This document shows, in pieces, positions 17,321 through 25,477 of a DNA stretch of 64,000 nt (within the stretch, counting starts at the first letter, position 1; every line of letters starts with the position of its first letter). The DNA comes from Flavobacterium sp. JAS (GTDB lineage: Bacteria; Bacteroidota; Bacteroidia; Flavobacteriales; Flavobacteriaceae), in assembly GCF_020991455.1 (NCBI RefSeq), contig NZ_JAJMOX010000001.1:1-64000 (forward strand), given 5' to 3'. Under the pieces are notes generated by a model. It saw only the letters and a list, made by a program, of their open reading frames with translations, was not told the DNA's origin and did no database searches. Position numbers and translations under genes: made by a program.

Positions 17321-18313
17321 TTATTTAGAATCCCTAAATTCCTTTAAAACCTGATCAATAACCCAGGTTGTTCTTGCGGCAGAATTTCCTTTTGAAGGAT
17401 TAATTCCTTCTTTGCCTAGAATTTCTGCAACAACGGTTTCAATAAGTGGCTGCTGAATATGAAGTGGATTTTCAATTGTAATACTTTCTTTTTCGCCGTT
17501 TAAATATTCAATATGAATTGGATCATTTCCGAAAGTAGAGAAAGAGATTTTTCCTTTATCGCCAACAATATCAGTATTGTCATAACGCTTAAAACTGGCG
17601 AAATTCCATAAACCGGTTCCGTGAATTCCGTTTTCGAATAAAAAAGACATCGAAACTGAATCTTCGGCAGGATATGCTTTAAGTTGCGAACTAGCATGTC
17701 CTCGAACAGATTTTATGGGACCAAGTGCAAAATCCAGAAAATCTAAAGTATGACAAGCCAAATCAACAAAAATTCCACCTCCGGAAATATGCGGTAAAAC
17801 CGTCCACGGAAGATTGATTTCGTCGTCGTATCGTTGTTCAAACGGATGGAATAAAACACAGTTTACATGTCTTATCGTTCCTATTTTATTTTGATCGATT
17901 AGTTCTTTTATTTTTAGGAATCTTGGTAAACGTCTTCTGTAGTATGCTACAAATAATGGTACGTTATGTTCTTTACAAACGCTAATCATTTCGTTGCATT
18001 CCTCGAAGTTTAAAGCCATTGGTTTCTCCACATAAACAGGTTTTCCTGCTTTAGCACACAAAATAGTATATTCTTTATGAGATGATGGAGGAGTTGCGAT
18101 ATAAACAGCATCAACTTCGGGATCATTGATTAAATCAGCAGCATTTGAGTACCATTTAGGAACGTTGTGGCGTTTGGCATAATCTTCGGCAAGAGCCGCA
18201 TCTCTGCGCATTACAGCAACTAAAGCTGAGTTTGGAGTTTTCTGAAATGCAGGCCCGCTTTTTACTTCGGTTACATTACCACAACCTATAATTCCCCATT
18301 TTACAATTTTCAT
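17321..18313 (-). CDS. Gfo/Idh/MocA family NAD(P)-dependent oxidoreductase
   Basis: A 330-residue dehydrogenase of the glucose-fructose oxidoreductase / inositol dehydrogenase family. The Rossmann motif GIIGCGNVTEV is at the N-terminus, YIATPPSSH follows the third strand, and the catalytic lysine lies in VEKPMALNFEEC. The C-terminal alpha/beta domain has GGGIFVDLACHTLDFL. Substrates in the family are sugars, cyclitols or related alcohols; none can be chosen here. An upstream extension to 18367 would add 18 residues unlike the family, so the ATG at 18313 (MKIVKWGIIGCG) is chosen. Confidence 0.88.
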   Translation of the reverse strand: MKIVKWGIIGCGNVTEVKSGPAFQKTPNSALVAVMRRDAALAEDYAKRHNVPKWYSNAADLINDPEVDAVYIATPPSSHKEYTILCAKAGKPVYVEKPMALNFEECNEMISVCKEHNVPLFVAYYRRRLPRFLKIKELIDQNKIGTIRHVNCVLFHPFEQRYDDEINLPWTVLPHISGGGIFVDLACHTLDFLDFALGPIKSVRGHASSQLKAYPAEDSVSMSFLFENGIHGTGLWNFASFKRYDNTDIVGDKGKISFSTFGNDPIHIEYLNGEKESITIENPLHIQQPLIETVVAEILGKEGINPSKGNSAARTTWVIDQVLKEFRDSK

Positions 18314-18411
18314 TTTTTGGTGTTTTATAATTAATTCAAATTTAAAAAGGTTTGCCACGAATTGCACTAATTTCCTTGAATTTTTATTTTTGTTACTGTT
18401 TAAAAAAAATT

Positions 18412-18598
18412 GGCCACGAATTTACGAATTATTCTTTCACGCAGATTTAGCAGATTTAGGCAGATTTATTTGATTTAATAAATTGAAAATCTTTTTATAT
18501 CTGCTTAAATCTTTTTTAAATCTGCGTGAAACAAAACTTAAGCTGATTGCAAAAAAAATAACCACGAACTCACAAAAAATAATTCGTGAATTCGTGGC
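18412..18598. repeat. Nested palindromic element: CCACGAATT arms enclosing a CACGCAGATTT palindrome
   Basis: The outer arms are GCCACGAATTTACGAATTAT from 18413 and the matching AATTCGTGAATTCGTGGC ending at 18598. Inside lies a second inverted repeat, TTTCACGCAGATTTAGCAG from 18435 answered by ATCTGCGTGAAA at 18520-18531. The same inner family stands alone at 41698-41782. The rest of the roughly 300-base gap (18314-18411) holds only another CCACGAATTGCACTAATTT half copy at 18354. No gene seen. Confidence 0.8.
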
Positions 18599-18618
18599 TA
18601 TAAAAAACAGACTAAAGT

Positions 18619-20727
18619 TTACTTTTTAGGTAAAGCTTTAAATCCCATATTGTAAAGTGTGAACGCTTGAATGTCTACGTTTTCCTGAATTGTTGCCGCA
18701 ACAGATTTTCCTGCTCCGTGACCCGCTTTTACATCAATACGAATCAAAACCGGATTATTACCTGTTTGTTTATCTTGCAATTCAGCAGCAAATTTAAAAC
18801 TGTGTGCAGGAACAACACGATCATCGTGATCACCGGTTGTAACCATAGTTGCTGGATATTGAACGCCTTTTTTAACGTTTTGAACCGGAGAATATCCTTT
18901 AAGGTATTCAAACATTTCTTTGTTATCCTGAGAAGTTCCATAATCGTAAGCCCAACCTGCACCTGCCGTAAAAGTATGGTAACGCAACATATCCATTACA
19001 CCAACAGCCGGTAAAGCTACTTTCATTAAATCAGGACGTTGTGTCATTGTTGCACCAACTAATAAACCACCGTTAGAACCTCCGCGAATCGCTAAGAAAT
19101 CAGATGAAGTATATTTTTGAGCAATTAAATATTCGCCGGCTGCGATAAAATCGTCAAATACATTTTGTTTTTGCAATTTAGTTCCTGCATCGTGCCATTT
19201 TTTACCATATTCACCACCACCTCTTAAATTGGCAACAGCATAAACACCGCCATTTTCCATCCAGACAGCGTTTGCAATGCTAAAACTTGGCGTTAAGCTA
19301 ATATTGAAACCACCATAACCGTAAAGAATAGTTGGGTTTTTACCGTCAAGTTTTAAACCTTTCTTATACGTGATAATCATTGGGATTTTAGTTCCGTCTT
19401 TAGAAGTGTAGAATACTTGTTTAGACTCGTAATCGTCACTTTTAAAATCAACTTTAGGTTTTTGGTACACTTCAGATTTACCTGATTTTGGTTCCAGAGA
19501 ATAAATTGTTCCCGGAGTTGTATAATTGGTAAAACTATAATACAATGTTTTTTCGTGTTTTTTTCCGCCAAATCCACCTGCAGTTCCTACTGCCGGAAGT
19601 TTGATTTCGCGAACTAATTTTCCGCTATAATCGTATTGTTGTACAAACGAAACAGCATCTTTAGTATAATTGGCAAAGAAATAACCACCACCAGTTGAAG
19701 GTGATAAAATGTTTTGAGTTTCTTTAATAAAATCCTTCCAGTTTTCAGGTTTTGGATTGTTTACATCTACAGAAACCACGCGGCTATTAGGCGCATTTAA
19801 GTCGGTTTCGATAAACAATTTATTTCCTTCATTTTCAATAATAGAATTCGAACTGTTAAAGTTGTCAACGATAGTAATAATAGGACTATTAGCAACGGTT
19901 AAATCTTTAATATATAATTCGTTTCCGTAAGTCGAATTTGCTGCGGTAATAACTAAAAAACGATCATCTTCGGTAACCGAACCACCAACATATCTGCGTT
20001 TTTGGTCTGCGCCAAAGATTACTTTATCTTCTTTTTGAGAAGTTCCTAATTTATGGAAATACAATTTGTGCTGATCTGTTTTTGCAGACAGCTCGCTTCC
20101 TTTCGGTTTATCATAACTAGAATAATAGAAACCTTCGTTACCGTGCCATGATACACCGCTAAATTTTACATCGACCAAAGTGTCTTCCAGAACTTTTTTA
20201 GACAATGCATCAATGATGATTACTTTTCTCCAATCGCTTCCGCCTTCAGAAATAGCATAAGCAGCTTTCGATCCATCTTTAGAAAAATCTAATCCGCCAA
20301 GCGAAGTAGTTCCGTCTTTAGAAAATGTATTAGGGTCTAAGAAAACTTCTTCTTTACCATCTTGACCTTTTCTGTAAACAACTGATTGATTCTGAAGTCC
20401 GTTATTTTTTGAATAATAAGCAAATTTTCCTTCTGTAGATGGTGCACCAATTTTTTCATAGTTCCATAATTTTTCCATGCGCTTTTTCAATTCTTCACGG
20501 AAAGGAATCTTATCTAAATAGCCATAAGTAACTTCGTTTTGTGCTTTTACCCAAGCTCCGGTTTCGGCTGATTTATCATCTTCAAGCCAGCGATAAGGGT
20601 CACTAACTTTAGTATCAAAATAAACGTCAACAGTTTCTCCTTTTTTAGTTTCAGGGTAATGATCTTTATTTTGCCCGAATGAAATTCCTGCGGTTGTGAT
20701 AGCCATTATAAGAAAGGTTTTTTTCAT
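18619..20727 (-). CDS. Exported prolyl oligopeptidase (S9 family)
   Basis: A 702-residue serine peptidase with a signal peptide ([19 protein letters not shown]). An N-terminal seven-bladed beta-propeller (about residues 75-420) is followed by an alpha/beta-hydrolase domain. The triad is clear: Ser551 in RGGSNGG, Asp635 in GDHDDRVVP, His670 in AGHGAGKS. This matches prolyl endopeptidase, which cuts after proline in short peptides; the signal peptide places it in the periplasm. It is preceded on the same strand by the TonB receptor gene, but a 174-base palindromic block lies between, so it is probably its own transcription unit. Confidence 0.93.
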   Translation of the reverse strand: MKKTFLIMAITTAGISFGQNKDHYPETKKGETVDVYFDTKVSDPYRWLEDDKSAETGAWVKAQNEVTYGYLDKIPFREELKKRMEKLWNYEKIGAPSTEGKFAYYSKNNGLQNQSVVYRKGQDGKEEVFLDPNTFSKDGTTSLGGLDFSKDGSKAAYAISEGGSDWRKVIIIDALSKKVLEDTLVDVKFSGVSWHGNEGFYYSSYDKPKGSELSAKTDQHKLYFHKLGTSQKEDKVIFGADQKRRYVGGSVTEDDRFLVITAANSTYGNELYIKDLTVANSPIITIVDNFNSSNSIIENEGNKLFIETDLNAPNSRVVSVDVNNPKPENWKDFIKETQNILSPSTGGGYFFANYTKDAVSFVQQYDYSGKLVREIKLPAVGTAGGFGGKKHEKTLYYSFTNYTTPGTIYSLEPKSGKSEVYQKPKVDFKSDDYESKQVFYTSKDGTKIPMIITYKKGLKLDGKNPTILYGYGGFNISLTPSFSIANAVWMENGGVYAVANLRGGGEYGKKWHDAGTKLQKQNVFDDFIAAGEYLIAQKYTSSDFLAIRGGSNGGLLVGATMTQRPDLMKVALPAVGVMDMLRYHTFTAGAGWAYDYGTSQDNKEMFEYLKGYSPVQNVKKGVQYPATMVTTGDHDDRVVPAHSFKFAAELQDKQTGNNPVLIRIDVKAGHGAGKSVAATIQENVDIQAFTLYNMGFKALPKK

Positions 20728-20780
20728 AATTTAAATTTAACAGTTGTAACAAAAATAACGCTTTTTGTGAGATAGGTAAA

Positions 20781-20954
20781 TATTTAGCCGCAAAGTACGC
20801 AAAGTATTTTATGCCAAGGGCGCTTATTTATTTTTCGCAAGGCTTGCCAAGTTTTTTTATTTAAATCTCGCAAAGGCGCAGAGACGCAAAGAAAATAAAC
20901 TTTGTGATTTTGCGTCTTTGCGAGAAATAAGTAAGCCCACTTTGCGGTTAAATA
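20781..20954. repeat. Large nested palindrome of the CGCAAAG family
   Basis: TATTTAGCCGCAAAGT (20781-20796) matches the reverse complement of ACTTTGCGGTTAAATA (20939-20954) with one mismatch. GGGCGCTTATTTATTTTTCGC and TCTCGCAAAG on the left pair with CTTTGCGAGA and AATAAGTAAGCCC on the right. Related CGCAAAG palindromes lie at 63534-63763 and in part at 47568-47640. Confidence 0.75.
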
Positions 20955-20960
20955 ATAAAA

Positions 20961-23168
20961 TTACAAGTTGAAATTAACTCCCAGAACGATGTTTCTTCCA
21001 ATATTAGGAATACCGTCTGTTTTTAATCTTGAAAGGTGTGCAATGTATTTTTTATCGAATAAATTGTTTCCGTTCAGGTTCACATCAAAAGCATGTTTTC
21101 CTAGTTTAACGGTTCCGCCAAAACCAAGATTTACTAATGTATATCCGTTTGAAGCCGTTTCAAAACCGCTAACATTATTTTGATTAAAAGTCGATGAAAC
21201 ATTTAAAGAAGCATATCCTTCTTCAAACCAATCTTTGATTTTGAACTCCGTTCTCAATGTATTATTCCAATTGTTTGCTGGAATTAAAGGCAAATAATCA
21301 CCATTTTGTTTTTTACCGGTTACGGTTTCAAAGCTAGTCTCAAAATGCAACCAATCTAACGGATGCGGATGAAAATGCAAACCAACTTCACCACCATATA
21401 AATTGGCATTATCCTGAGTATAAGCAAAAACATTATTGTCTTCACGAACTTCTCCCGTTGGCGAAGTGTAGATGTAATTGTTTATGTGATTGTAAAATCC
21501 GTTAATGAAAAACTCAAAATGCGTGTTTTTGTATTCTAAATTCAAATCTGTCTGAACGTTTTGTTCCGTTTTCAAAGCAGCATTTCCAATTTCATATCGG
21601 TTAGTTCCTTCGTGAACTCCGTTTGAAGTTAATTCTGCTAAGTTTGGCGCTCTAAATCCTGTCGCAACATTCAATCGAAGCGTTAACGGATCTGCTAGTT
21701 TTGTTTTATATCCCAAAGAAGCATTAAAACTGTCAAATGATCGGTCTAAAGCTTGGAAATACCCCTCTTCGCCTTCAATTCCGTGTGCAATAGAAGTTAT
21801 TTTTCTGTTGTCAAAACGCAATCCGGCTTGTAAAACATTAGTTCCCCATTCGTAATTTGCAGTTCCAAAAGCACCAAAATCATTTGTTGTTGCATCAGGA
21901 ATTAAATATTCTTCTCCGGAGTTTTTGTTTGTTTGATGCATTCCCTGAACGCCAAAAATAGTTTCTATTTTACCAAATTTCGGAAAATGATATTTAGCAT
22001 TATAATTAAAAGTATTCAGTTTCATGTGAAGAGAAGCCTCGTTACTGTCTTCAAACTCGCTTCTGTCATTGGCGATATAACCTAAATCAACATCTAATTT
22101 TGAATTTTCAAAAAAGATCACGTTGTTTAAACTCAATAAATGGTTGAAGATTCCTTGTCTCGGAAATTCGGTGTTTTTGCTTGAAGATTGTTCTCCAATT
22201 CCATTATCCGGCATTCCAAGATCCAGTTTGTTGTAGTTGTATCTCAAAACACTAGTAAAACTAGAGTTGCTGTATCCAATTCCGGTTTTAAAATCGGTTT
22301 CATTATAACGAGTGTTTGTTACACGTTCTCCATCGGCAATTTTATAATCAGAATGCGTGTTGAAGCTTCCGCGAGCCAGAAATTTCCAATTATCAGTAGA
22401 AGTTTTTAATCCAATAGAAGAATTACTTCCTTGTGTATTAGTGAAATATTTTTGACTGAAATTTGCTTTAAACGTATTCGCGTCAGCAAATTTCTCCGGA
22501 TTAAAATACAAAACTCCACCCAAAGCATCAGAACCATATAATAAAGAAGCAGGGCCTTTTATAACTTCAACACTTTCAATTCCGGCATCGTTTAAACCTA
22601 ATCCATGCTCATCTCCAAACTGCTGATTTTCGATACGAACACCTTGCGAATAGACCAAAACACGGTTTCCGCTAAGACCACGAATTACCGGTTTCCCGAT
22701 AGAAGTTCCTGTCGAAATTTGTGAAACTCCCGGAATCGTTGCCAAACCTTCGATTAAAGTTGAAGTTCCTTTTTGCTGCAATGTTTTAATGCTTTCATGC
22801 TCGACTTTCATTACGTTTTGCGATTGCAATTTGTTGAAAGGCGTTGAAACCACAACTTCATCCATTTCAAAAATAGATTCTGTAAGTGTCACATCCAGGG
22901 TGTTTTGTTTTAATAATTTATTGATCGTTTTATTTTGAGTTGTATATCCAACAAATGTAAAAGCAAGTCGTAAACTTCCGTTTGGAAGATTCTTAAATTC
23001 GTATTTTCCGTTTTCATCAGTTTTGATTCCTTTGTGTAGTTCAGGCGCATAAACAGAAACGTTTGACATAGGCTGGTTTTCAAGATTTGTTACTGTTCCT
23101 GAAACCGAATTTTGAGCCGAAAGCAGGCTCGAAAACCCTAAAATAAGGGCTAATATTATTTTTTTCAT
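20961..23168 (-). CDS. TonB-dependent receptor, ZnuD-like (metal uptake candidate)
   Basis: A 735-residue outer-membrane receptor. It has a signal peptide to about residue 18, a carboxypeptidase-regulatory-like domain (NSVSGTVTNLENQPMSNVSV, about 20-100) common in Bacteroidota receptors, and a plug (about 110-225) with KPVIRGLSGNRVLVYSQGVR and EVIKGPASLLYGSDALGG. A 22-strand barrel follows, with an N-terminal TonB-box region DEVVVST and a last strand NIVLGVNFNL. The plug pattern resembles the zinc receptor ZnuD more than SusC receptors. No SusD partner is present. A small His/Cys protein is encoded just upstream. Zinc or copper uptake is an inference from both points. Confidence 0.88.
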   Translation of the reverse strand: MKKIILALILGFSSLLSAQNSVSGTVTNLENQPMSNVSVYAPELHKGIKTDENGKYEFKNLPNGSLRLAFTFVGYTTQNKTINKLLKQNTLDVTLTESIFEMDEVVVSTPFNKLQSQNVMKVEHESIKTLQQKGTSTLIEGLATIPGVSQISTGTSIGKPVIRGLSGNRVLVYSQGVRIENQQFGDEHGLGLNDAGIESVEVIKGPASLLYGSDALGGVLYFNPEKFADANTFKANFSQKYFTNTQGSNSSIGLKTSTDNWKFLARGSFNTHSDYKIADGERVTNTRYNETDFKTGIGYSNSSFTSVLRYNYNKLDLGMPDNGIGEQSSSKNTEFPRQGIFNHLLSLNNVIFFENSKLDVDLGYIANDRSEFEDSNEASLHMKLNTFNYNAKYHFPKFGKIETIFGVQGMHQTNKNSGEEYLIPDATTNDFGAFGTANYEWGTNVLQAGLRFDNRKITSIAHGIEGEEGYFQALDRSFDSFNASLGYKTKLADPLTLRLNVATGFRAPNLAELTSNGVHEGTNRYEIGNAALKTEQNVQTDLNLEYKNTHFEFFINGFYNHINNYIYTSPTGEVREDNNVFAYTQDNANLYGGEVGLHFHPHPLDWLHFETSFETVTGKKQNGDYLPLIPANNWNNTLRTEFKIKDWFEEGYASLNVSSTFNQNNVSGFETASNGYTLVNLGFGGTVKLGKHAFDVNLNGNNLFDKKYIAHLSRLKTDGIPNIGRNIVLGVNFNL

Positions 23169-23325
23169 TTGAAAATGATGCTATAGTTAATTGATTTTCC
23201 TTTTAAAATAAAAACTAAAAAGAATAGTGAAATTTGCCGATCCTGAAAGTTTCAGAATGGGAAAATGGACTAATTTTTTTTGATTAGATTAAAAATATTT
23301 TGATTGTATTTCGAGTAATCGAAAC

Positions 23326-23679
23326 CTAAGAAACTATAGTTTGCGGAGGACCACGCAATAAATAAGCACTTTCTGAAATTGAAAATACTTTTTCTGAAAG
23401 AGCAAAGAAATAAGGAATTTCATTGTTGAAAGTATGAAATTGAAAAGCAAATTCTTGAGGAACAACATAACTTCCAAAAGCAAAATGACATACATAACAT
23501 AAGTCATAATTATGATGCTGATGCGTTATTTCGCCATTTGGATCATTGTAATCGTGATGACACTGTTTTTCTGAAAGTTGCTTTACAATATGCTCATAAC
23601 TGTGTATCGACTGAAACAATATTGAGAACAATATTGTTAGAGCGAAAGAAACACTTAATATGAGCTGTTTTTTCTTCAT
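23326..23679 (-). CDS. Small His/Cys-rich membrane-anchored protein, partner of the TonB receptor
   Basis: A 117-residue protein with one N-terminal hydrophobic segment (about residues 6-25). A cluster of potential metal ligands follows: QCHHDYNDPNG, then THQHHNYDLCYVCHFAFG. The C-terminus LLRGPPQTIVS, with its RGPP end, recalls DUF2946-type proteins that accompany copper- or zinc-related TonB receptors in other phyla. It lies 157 bases before the receptor on the same strand, so co-expression is likely. It may bind or sense a transition metal at the periplasmic face. The family link is from memory and unverified. Confidence 0.72.
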   Translation of the reverse strand: MKKKQLILSVSFALTILFSILFQSIHSYEHIVKQLSEKQCHHDYNDPNGEITHQHHNYDLCYVCHFAFGSYVVPQEFAFQFHTFNNEIPYFFALSEKVFSISESAYLLRGPPQTIVS

Positions 23680-23901
23680 AACATTGCAAAGGTATAAAAG
23701 AGCAGTGAAAAAATGCTCTGTTTTTTAGATTCTGTTGCTTGTTTATTGAAAAAAGTGCAACAAATGGTTTTATTCGTCGTAAAAAAGAGAATAATTACTT
23801 TCTAATAGTCTCCTGAACTGGCATTATATTATATTTGTAAGTAAAATAAATATACCTTAAAATACGTTTACTTGAAAAACTCTTTAAAACCAAAATACGA
23901 T

Positions 23902-24609
23902 ATGCGATTCCTTTTTAGTTGTTTGTTTTTAGTATCGTTTTTTAACGTTTTTGCACAAGAAGATGTTAAGACAGAAGTAAAACCTCCTGTTAAGATAGAT
24001 TCATTATACCGTGAAGATCAGTTTTATTTTTCGGTTACTTATAACCTTCTGACTCAGATTCCGGAAGGACTTAAGCAAAATAAATTTTCTGCCGGACTTT
24101 CTGCCGGATTTCTGCGTGATATGCCCATCAATAAAAAAAGAACCGTTGCAATTGCCGCAGGTTTAGGGTTAAGTTACCAGAATTATTATCAAAATTTGAC
24201 TATTTCTCAAGTACCAAGCGGAGGTTTGGCTTATGAAGTCAGTGATTATAATGATATTACCTCAAATAGATACCGTCAGTATTTAGTAGATCTTCCAATA
24301 GAGTTTCGATGGAGAAATTCGACTTATGAAAGTTATAAGTTCTGGAGAATTTACGGCGGATTTAAATTAAGTTATGTTTTCTCTAATAAATCGGTATTAG
24401 ACAATGGAGAAGGAAAGTATAAAGTAGCTAATAATCCGGATGTAAGTAAATTTCAATACGGCGTTTATCTGGCTGCCGGTTACAATACCTGGAATGTTTA
24501 TATTAATTATGGTTTAAATACTTTGTTTAAAAAAGATTTAAAAACGTCTTCCGGACAAAGTATCGATGTGAGAACTCTCAATGCAGGATTAATATTCTAC
24601 ATATTATAA
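23902..24609 (+). CDS. Outer-membrane beta-barrel (porin family) protein
   Basis: A 235-residue exported barrel protein. Starting at the ATG at 23902 gives a clean signal peptide, MRFLFSCLFLVSFFNVFAQ. The TTG start at 23872 would add ten hydrophilic residues and is less likely. The mature part has repeated strands (KFSAGLSAGFLRD, VAIAAGLGLSYQNYYQN, RQYLVDLPIEFRWR) ending in LNAGLIFYIL, the form of a PorT-like or Opa-like barrel. A TATATTTG -7 element is at 23830-23837. The stop codon abuts the stop of the opposite gene in the shared palindrome TTATAA (24604-24609). Role unknown. Confidence 0.8.
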   Translation: MRFLFSCLFLVSFFNVFAQEDVKTEVKPPVKIDSLYREDQFYFSVTYNLLTQIPEGLKQNKFSAGLSAGFLRDMPINKKRTVAIAAGLGLSYQNYYQNLTISQVPSGGLAYEVSDYNDITSNRYRQYLVDLPIEFRWRNSTYESYKFWRIYGGFKLSYVFSNKSVLDNGEGKYKVANNPDVSKFQYGVYLAAGYNTWNVYINYGLNTLFKKDLKTSSGQSIDVRTLNAGLIFYIL

Positions 24610-25236
24610 CCACAAATACAAGAATAACAATTGTGGTAATATCCCAATAAACGTCCCAATTAATAATTCATTAGGCGAATGAGCTTCCATTTCTAATCGG
24701 GAAGAGGCAACAACTCCTGTCAATAAAATCAAAAGAGCTGACCAATAAGGATTCTGCATTTGCAGATGAATATTCAATCCAATTACAAAAATCGTTAATC
24801 CGCTAACAGCCATCATGTGCAAACTTGCTTTAATGTTAAAAAGTGAACACATTAAAGCCAAAATGGTACTAAACAAAGCACCCAGAAAAAAGAAATGCAG
24901 CTCAGGATAACGGGTAATTATGATGCTTCTTTTTACCAGTAAAATATATAAAAAACATTGCAGAACAAGCGGAATTTTGCGTTGCGAAGTTTCGTGAATC
25001 ATTACCGATTTTACATGTCCTGTTGAACGCAGTAACATGAAAAACAAGATTGGAACTAAAATGGTAATGATCAGAATTTGAAATAAAACATAATATTTTT
25101 CCTGATTGGTAAAGATGTCATCTTTGCAAAAAAGATAAAACAAAGTGGCATACATCGATATGAAAATCGGGTGTAGGATATAGGAAAATATAGGAAGTAT
25201 TTTTTTCAAAACGTTGCATTTAGTGGCGTCGAACAA
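24604..25236 (-). CDS. Polytopic membrane protein, PAP2-phosphatase-like
   Basis: A 210-residue membrane protein with about six hydrophobic helices. The segment KASLHMMAVSG and the later SSRLEMEAHSPNELLIG resemble motifs 2 and 3 of the PAP2 lipid-phosphatase superfamily (SR-x5-H-x3-D/E), with a Glu at the last position. It could act on undecaprenyl pyrophosphate or another lipid phosphate, but this is inferred. The start at 25236 is TTG; another TTG at 25209 (KKILPIFSYILHP) gives a 201-residue product and is equally plausible. No ATG is in frame before residue 28. Confidence 0.7.
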   Translation of the reverse strand: MFDATKCNVLKKILPIFSYILHPIFISMYATLFYLFCKDDIFTNQEKYYVLFQILIITILVPILFFMLLRSTGHVKSVMIHETSQRKIPLVLQCFLYILLVKRSIIITRYPELHFFFLGALFSTILALMCSLFNIKASLHMMAVSGLTIFVIGLNIHLQMQNPYWSALLILLTGVVASSRLEMEAHSPNELLIGTFIGILPQLLFLYLWL

Positions 25237-25314
25237 ATATAAACAAATAATGTTTTTGCCACGAATTATTTTTTTTTGTCACAGATTACGTGGATTAAAA
25301 TGATTTTTTCTTTT

Positions 25315-25373
25315 GCCACGAATTTCACGAATGAGCACGAATTTAATTAGTGAAAATTAGTGAAATTCGTGGC
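25315..25373. repeat. CCACGAATT-family inverted repeat
   Basis: GCCACGAATTTCAC (25315-25328) and GTGAAATTCGTGGC (25360-25373) are perfect 14-bp arms. A left half copy (TTGCCACGAATT) starts near 25257, and a degenerate right half copy ends near 25440. It fills the gap between the PAP2-like gene and murF-alr, which are divergent, so it is not at a gene end. Confidence 0.8.
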
Positions 25374-25477
25374 TAACTTTTTTAATCTGGAGCAAAAAAA
25401 CACCTGTAAAGAATTAGTGAAAATTTGTGAACTTGGTGGCAATCCTTTTTTTAAATTTGACAAAAGAAATTTTCTAA

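Noticed and set aside
23872..23901. TTG start for the second outer-membrane barrel gene
   Set aside because: It puts ten polar residues before the signal peptide; the ATG at 23902 gives a normal one.
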